Assembly: GCA_013314775.1 (NCBI GenBank)
Contig: JABUFB010000002.1
Span: 58,576 to 122,575, forward strand
Length of the DNA: 64,000 bases
Direction of reading: 5' to 3'
Source of the DNA: Armatimonadota bacterium
GTDB taxonomy: Bacteria; Armatimonadota; Zipacnadia; Zipacnadales; JABUFB01
Position numbers and translations under genes: made by a program
Notes under the pieces: model-generated
Seen by the model: only the letters and a program-made list of their open reading frames with translations
Database searches by the model: none
Told to the model about the DNA's origin: nothing
In this document: piece by piece, positions 59,342-64,000 of the stretch
Position numbering within the stretch: the stretch's first letter is position 1
Layout: every line of letters begins with the position of its first letter

Positions 59342-62300
59342 TCACCGGCTGATCTCGTAGTACATGGTCTTCCAGTCAGGGCCGATGGTGAAGCTCAGCT
59401 TCCCGTCGGCCCGTTGTGCTGGAACCTCACCGAGCACGCTGCCGTCTGCGCCGATGGCCTTCACGGTAAGGCCTTCGACACCGGTTCGGACGGAGATTCT
59501 CCCGCGCACCGGGTCGATGAGAATCGGCCCGGAACCGTCGGCGACCTTCTTCTTGCGCAGCAGATTGTATCGGAAGCCTGTATTCTCGGCCCTGCCCACC
59601 GCGGCCAGAAGCAGTCTGGAGGATTGGGCGATGGGCTCGTCCGTGAGCGAAGACAAGGCGATGGTCGCGAAGTTCGTCGCGCTGTCCACTGTCAGGTCAC
59701 TGGTCTGCTGCGGGCCGGCCTCCTGCAGGAAACCGAAGACCGCCTGGCTGCGGGGCGAATCCACCTTGCCGACGCGGTCCGCGATGTTGCGGCTGATCTG
59801 GCCCGTATCCGAGACACGGACATCGTCCGGAACTTCCGATGGCTCACTGCATTCGACCACCCGGTCATAGCCCTCGGGCCGGGTGAAGAGCGCGGTGTCG
59901 AACCGGGTAATCTCCGACAGGCCGCGGTATGCGGGGGCGTTCCAAGGTCCGGGTGACTGGGCACTCACCGCCAAGCTTTCAGGAATGTGGATCGCCACCT
60001 TCTCGCGGGCCGGGTCCACGTCGCCCCGCCGGTAAATCAGCGCGCAGTGGGCGAACAGGCCGAAACGCGCGGGGTCATTGAAAGTCTCGAAGGCTCCCGA
60101 AATCCGATCGATCGGCACCGCGGAGCTATGGCGGTACGTGTAGACTGTGAGCCCGTTCCAGTCTTGGAATGCGGAAATCGCTGCGATCCAGACGGGCAGT
60201 TCGGCGCGCCATTCATTGGGCCACGGCTCGTCCCACTCACTCACGAAGAACGGTTTGCCCACCACCCGCTGGAATCCGAGGCCATCAAAGATTGTGCCTC
60301 GCGAGGCCACCATCGGGTTGTTGCCGAAGGCGCCCTCGGAGCTGGGGTGGTTCCAGTAAGCATGCGAATCCGTGTAGTCCATGTCCCGCAGGGCCGCCAG
60401 CAGTGCGGCATTGCGGGTCCAGTTGCTCCCCGTCATCGGCACGCGCACCCCAACCTCGTTCCGCAGGTACTGCTGCATCTCGAGGTAGTAGTTGCGCTGC
60501 ACCTCCACGAGAAAACGCATCAGCTCATTGGTCTTCACCTGGAAGTTGATGGGCTCGTCGGGAAGCTCGATCTGCTGCTTCTCGGCCCACTCGCGGTACA
60601 TGGCTTCGAAGCGGGTGCGGTACGGTTCCAGGGTCACCTGCTGGGTGAACAGGTCATTCTCGTTGGCGAACTCCATGAGCGCGATCGCCGGGTCATCCTT
60701 GTAGGCTAGCCCGGTATATGGGTTCACGTGGGTCCACAGGTTGCGCGAGAACTCCTTCTGAAGCTCGATCAGCCGCGGGTCGAAGTTGGAGTAGGGCTTT
60801 GCGCAGGCGTCAAGCTTGTCCACAGCATCCACTTCGTCCCCGGTCTTGAAATACCGGTTCACAAGCTGGTCGAGGTAGATGTAGATACCCTCGCGCTTCA
60901 GGCAGTAGATGAGATAGTCGAAGCGGTCCAGGTTCTCGGCGTCGAATGTGCGGGTATTGTCCACGTCCTTCGGGAAGAAATGGCGTTCCGACCAGGGAGC
61001 GTCGGCATGGTGAGTGCGCACCATGTTGATGCCGAACTGCGCCAGACGCCGCGCGATTTTCTCGGCCTGCTCGTGGCTGGGAAAGTTTGCGCCGGCGGAG
61101 AAGCACGTGCCCCAGAAGCGCACTTCCTCTCCGGTGTCGGCGAACACGAACTTGCCGTCACGGACAGTCACGAAACCTTTGCTTCCGGCGGGCTTGTGGT
61201 TGAGGAAGGACACATCCACCGGCGCGGAGTCCCAGGGAAGCGTGTATGCGACCCAGTCCGACGTATCCGTTTCGCTGGTAGCCAGCGCCTCATTCAGGAT
61301 CACCTGAAGAGGGGTGTTGAGGCGAAAGGCGAAGGTGCGCTGGACGTTCTCACCGGCCGGGACTTCCTCACCCTGCTCACCCCGGCGGAAGTTGAAGCGG
61401 AACTCAACCGTACTGCCGCCCCAGCCTCGATTGTCCTGGATCAGGAGGTTCGAGGGCTGGTCCACGTCCAGCACGAAGCCGGTGTCCTTGCCCGGCGCCA
61501 CGGTGACTGAACTGACAGGGCCCGCGAAGAGGGTGTTGTCTCCATGCTTCTCGGGGATAGTCAAGGTCTTCTCTCCGTCGGGTGTGGAGAGGAGGACCGC
61601 CGCCCCCTGGTAGTCGTCGAGTTGCGCGTTGAATGACACCTGGTACCCGTTCAGGCGCACCGCCTGAGGAAAGCTGAGTCCATACGAGAGCCCCAGTGCA
61701 CCGTCCGGACGTGCCTGGGCGGTCTCCTGGAAGACCATCGTCGCCCCGGCCGCACCGGGCACCGCAAGCGCCCCCGTGACGAACCTGTTTCGGTCGTCGC
61801 CGGACACCTGCACCTGTGCTTGTTCTTGCGAGGCGTAGGACCAGCCCACACCGTGGATTGCCACGAACACGTCGAGAAGCGCATTGTCCCGGGTGCCTAT
61901 GCGCACCTGCCCCTTGCTCTCCAGGAGGGCGAAAGGCTTCTCGGGGTCAAACACCGCCGGCGGGTTGATGGCATCCACGATTGCGGCCACCTCCGAGGTA
62001 TTCGCGATGAGGACACGGAACGAGCGGTCGGCAATGAGTGCTGGGCCCACTTGTGCGTTGCCGAAAACGTTGAAGCGCACCTCGTAGTCGCTGGCTCCGT
62101 ACACACGATTGTCCTGCACCACCACTTGGGCTGTTGCAGCGGATGCGATGACGAAGCTCTTGCCTTCTCCGATCTCCACGGAAAAGGCGCAGGCGGGACC
62201 GCTCAGGTTCAGTGATTGCCCCTGTGCCGGGAGAGGCTTGCTCTGACCGGTGCGCCAGAGGGTGGCTTGCCTGCCCTGGAAACGCGCCGCGGGCAGCATG

Positions 62301-62653
62301 AAGCTGATGTAGGCTCCCTGAATCTCGGTGGACTCCGTGAAACGCAGGGAGTAGTCGGCCTTGAGGGCTTCGCCATCCTGCGTCGCCGTGACCGAGTATG
62401 CCAGCCTCCCGGCCAGTTGCGCCGGCAGCCGCACCGCGCCGCGCACCGTATCGCCCTCGCGAGTAGCGCCTTCGGCCTGGGTCTCATTGTTCGCACCGGC
62501 CCAGCCCACGGCGTGCATGTTCACGACTGCGCGCGCCAGTGGTTGGCCGTCGGAGACCTTGAGCACGCCGGTGTCGGTTACTTCGAAACTCATGGGCGCA
62601 GCGGATGCCCAGAGGGTTGCGAGCAGGACGAACACGGCGATGAACCTGAACAT
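59342..62653 (-). CDS. Large exported glycoside hydrolase-type protein (clan GH-A-like)
   Basis: The 1,103-residue protein has a signal peptide (FRFIAVFVLLATLWASAA) and an AGGAGAG site 6 nt before the ATG. Two N-terminal beta-rich repeats of about 200 residues share patterns such as NMHAVGWAGAN / AIHGVGWSYAS and LLIQDNRGWGGSTVEFRFN / VVQDNRVYGASDYEVRFN, so they are internal duplicates. The TIM-barrel part (about 480-870) has FWGTCFSAGANFPS, INMVRTHHAD, the acid/base candidate E665 in MEFANENDL, and the nucleophile candidate E806 in FVSEWDEPWP. A beta-sandwich tail ends the protein. Substrate is unknown, likely a complex polysaccharide. Confidence 0.83.
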   Translation of the reverse strand: MFRFIAVFVLLATLWASAAPMSFEVTDTGVLKVSDGQPLARAVVNMHAVGWAGANNETQAEGATREGDTVRGAVRLPAQLAGRLAYSVTATQDGEALKADYSLRFTESTEIQGAYISFMLPAARFQGRQATLWRTGQSKPLPAQGQSLNLSGPACAFSVEIGEGKSFVIASAATAQVVVQDNRVYGASDYEVRFNVFGNAQVGPALIADRSFRVLIANTSEVAAIVDAINPPAVFDPEKPFALLESKGQVRIGTRDNALLDVFVAIHGVGWSYASQEQAQVQVSGDDRNRFVTGALAVPGAAGATMVFQETAQARPDGALGLSYGLSFPQAVRLNGYQVSFNAQLDDYQGAAVLLSTPDGEKTLTIPEKHGDNTLFAGPVSSVTVAPGKDTGFVLDVDQPSNLLIQDNRGWGGSTVEFRFNFRRGEQGEEVPAGENVQRTFAFRLNTPLQVILNEALATSETDTSDWVAYTLPWDSAPVDVSFLNHKPAGSKGFVTVRDGKFVFADTGEEVRFWGTCFSAGANFPSHEQAEKIARRLAQFGINMVRTHHADAPWSERHFFPKDVDNTRTFDAENLDRFDYLIYCLKREGIYIYLDQLVNRYFKTGDEVDAVDKLDACAKPYSNFDPRLIELQKEFSRNLWTHVNPYTGLAYKDDPAIALMEFANENDLFTQQVTLEPYRTRFEAMYREWAEKQQIELPDEPINFQVKTNELMRFLVEVQRNYYLEMQQYLRNEVGVRVPMTGSNWTRNAALLAALRDMDYTDSHAYWNHPSSEGAFGNNPMVASRGTIFDGLGFQRVVGKPFFVSEWDEPWPNEWRAELPVWIAAISAFQDWNGLTVYTYRHSSAVPIDRISGAFETFNDPARFGLFAHCALIYRRGDVDPAREKVAIHIPESLAVSAQSPGPWNAPAYRGLSEITRFDTALFTRPEGYDRVVECSEPSEVPDDVRVSDTGQISRNIADRVGKVDSPRSQAVFGFLQEAGPQQTSDLTVDSATNFATIALSSLTDEPIAQSSRLLLAAVGRAENTGFRYNLLRKKKVADGSGPILIDPVRGRISVRTGVEGLTVKAIGADGSVLGEVPAQRADGKLSFTIGPDWKTMYYEISR

Positions 62654-62694
62654 GATTGTCTCTCCTGTGCGGCGTATTCGACGGCGAAAGCTGT

Positions 62695-64000
62695 CTACCA
62701 GCGCCCCGAGGCGAAGGGCCTGCCGCTCCCTGCGACGATGCGGATGACCTGGCTGCCGAAGGAGGGCAGGTCAATGGGCATTCGCAGTGCACCGTCTCGT
62801 GATTGCACCGCGATCTCTTCGCCTGTCATCGCGTCGAAGGCCTTATAGGAACCCCTCGGAACACCGAGCTCCAGCGTGCCCTGGCTCGGCCCGAAGAAGC
62901 TTACCGCAAAGACAAACAACTCATTGCCATTCCGGGTTCGCATACTCACGTCGAAGAGCGATTCCTGGCGACTTTCCCCCGTGGCATCCTGCTCTGATGT
63001 CGCTGCGAACGTCCACTGGGGCTTCACGCCAGCGCCCCGCAGGGCCTCCAGCCACAGGTTCATGCCGGCGATGCCCGGCACTCGCGACCGGTGGGTGGGC
63101 CCTATCGCTGACAGGAACCAGTAGACCTGACCCCTGCCCAGGGGGACCCGAACCACCGCCGGACCACCGTTCTCGTCGCGGTGGATGATTTCCCCGCGCC
63201 CGGTGCGCAGGTTCCTGACGACGCCCCGGGCGGGTGCGGGTTCACCGGAAGCGCACGGGATGGTGGTTGCAGTGGGCTCGAAGGCGTCGAACGCCAGCCC
63301 CCAGCGCTTTTCGCCGCCGCCGGGCAAATGGGTGTAGGGTCGGTAGTTCTCGTCGAACAGCCCCAGCGGACCGTCTACGATGACCGTGCCGCCGGAGCGA
63401 GCGAACCGGGCGATCTTCTCCAGGGAACTGTCACGGATCACGTGGCACCAGGGGACTATCAGAACCCGCTTGCCCCTGAGTCGGTCGAGGCCCTCGTCAT
63501 TGACGCAGTCTACCGGCAGGCCGTTGCGTTCCGTCAGCCAGTACGCGCCATTGTGCCCCAGCACGCCCGCTGCTTCCCAGGTTGCCCCACCGGTCTCCAG
63601 GTTATTCGCCAGGGACACATCGTCGCCCATGAAGAGAGCGACGGGTGTCTCCCGGGGCTCCAGCGAGTGGTAATCATACTGCTGGTCGAAGGTCTTGATG
63701 TCCGCACTGAACCGCTTGAAGGAAGGGTAGGTGGGGTAGGGCTTGCGGTCCTTGTCGAACAGCCCGAAGACCAGTGGGAGATTGGCGCGTATGCCCTCAT
63801 AGTAGTAGTTGTAGGTGAAGTAGGTCATGAGCGGGTAGCCGCGTCCCAGCAGCCACCAACCCTGGGCCTCGGGGAGAAGCTCCGGCGAATTGTCCTGCAC
63901 GTAGAGCTCATGCACCATCAGTGGCTTGCCCCGTGAAGCGAAGATAGAGGCGTTCATGTCGAAGTTCAGGAACAGTTCCGCCGCGTAGCCCAATGTGGTG
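62695..64000 (-). CDS. Glycoside hydrolase-type protein (beta-galactosidase trimerisation-like), cut by window edge
   Basis: The frame stays open to the right edge, so the N-terminus lies outside the window; a TTG at 63993 is not a convincing start. The visible ~434 residues begin within a probable TIM barrel (KPLMVHELYVQD, GWWLLGRGYPLMTYFTYNYYYEG). They continue with a glutamine-amidotransferase-like fold typical of GH42 trimerisation domains: ETPVALFMGDDVSLANN, RLRGKRVLIVPWCHVIRD and FARSGGTVIVDGPLGLFDE. A beta-domain ends it (RGSYKAFDAMTGEEI, LPSFGSQVIRIVAG). The gap to the next hydrolase is 41 nt, and the two probably form an operon for one glycan. Confidence 0.78.
   Translation of the reverse strand, partial: TTLGYAAELFLNFDMNASIFASRGKPLMVHELYVQDNSPELLPEAQGWWLLGRGYPLMTYFTYNYYYEGIRANLPLVFGLFDKDRKPYPTYPSFKRFSADIKTFDQQYDYHSLEPRETPVALFMGDDVSLANNLETGGATWEAAGVLGHNGAYWLTERNGLPVDCVNDEGLDRLRGKRVLIVPWCHVIRDSSLEKIARFARSGGTVIVDGPLGLFDENYRPYTHLPGGGEKRWGLAFDAFEPTATTIPCASGEPAPARGVVRNLRTGRGEIIHRDENGGPAVVRVPLGRGQVYWFLSAIGPTHRSRVPGIAGMNLWLEALRGAGVKPQWTFAATSEQDATGESRQESLFDVSMRTRNGNELFVFAVSFFGPSQGTLELGVPRGSYKAFDAMTGEEIAVQSRDGALRMPIDLPSFGSQVIRIVAGSGRPFASGRW

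Overview
This is a 64 kb stretch of a GC-rich (roughly 60-65 % by eye) bacterial chromosome, with genes on both strands, few gaps and many 1-4 nt stop/start overlaps. The organism looks like a free-living, surface-active, sugar-using Gram-negative (diderm) bacterium: there are four secretin-type outer-membrane proteins, a Tad pilus, a LolA-like protein, an exosortase, and many Gfo/Idh/MocA oxidoreductases and glycoside hydrolases. This mix resembles uncultured Armatimonadota / planctomycete-like genomes, but the placement is an impression from gene content, not from a marker tree. I see no rRNA, tRNA, CRISPR array, insertion sequence or prophage.

Layout. 1-16 kb: metabolic and housekeeping genes. 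They include three sugar-dehydrogenase-type oxidoreductases, a DUF4380-like protein, grpE, an M14 carboxypeptidase, a UroD-like protein, a folP/5-formyl-THF cyclo-ligase pair, a class III aminotransferase, an ABC-2 exporter with a LolA-like protein, and a large unknown single-pass membrane protein. 16-24 kb: a polysaccharide/exosortase locus (GT-C membrane protein, zinc-ribbon protein, exosortase, EpsI-like protein, sugar-phosphate transferase), then a GNAT acetyltransferase, a second GT-C-like membrane protein and a GT9 glycosyltransferase. 24.3-35.7 kb: a Tad (Flp) pilus locus. It has two small Flp pilins, an A24 prepilin peptidase, CpaB, an exceptionally long CpaC secretin with 13 BON-like repeats, CpaE/TadZ, CpaF/TadA, TadB and TadC. 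A GAF-domain histidine kinase and an OmpR-type regulator follow. 39.3-41.7 kb: a DUF4091 protein and a nitroreductase.

41.7-54.7 kb: one long minus-strand block. In transcription order it holds an octopine/nopaline-type dehydrogenase, two sugar ABC permeases, then a six-gene set that reads as a bacterial ubiquitin-like conjugation/deconjugation cluster. These six are a JAB protease fused to a membrane segment and LysM, a second JAB protease, an E2-like conjugating enzyme with an HPN motif and catalytic cysteine, a zinc-ribbon/RING-like membrane protein, a third JAB protease, and a membrane FHA protein. Three paralogous PilQ-like secretins follow directly. No E1 and no ubiquitin-like modifier is visible in the window. 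This cluster is the most striking system here.

54.8-59.3 kb: FliM and FliG without other flagellar genes, divergent from an HDOD protein and a sigma-54-type response regulator that has a GAFTSA loop and no visible DNA-binding domain. 59.3-64 kb: two large glycoside-hydrolase-type proteins, the second running off the right edge.

Regulatory highlights: a near-consensus sigma-70 promoter with upstream A-tracts and a foldable three-way-junction leader ahead of the first pilin; a perfect 11-bp inverted repeat overlapping the putative -35 box ahead of cpaB; a long nested hairpin leader ahead of the sigma-54-type regulator; and clear intrinsic terminators near 2.05 kb and 39.28 kb.
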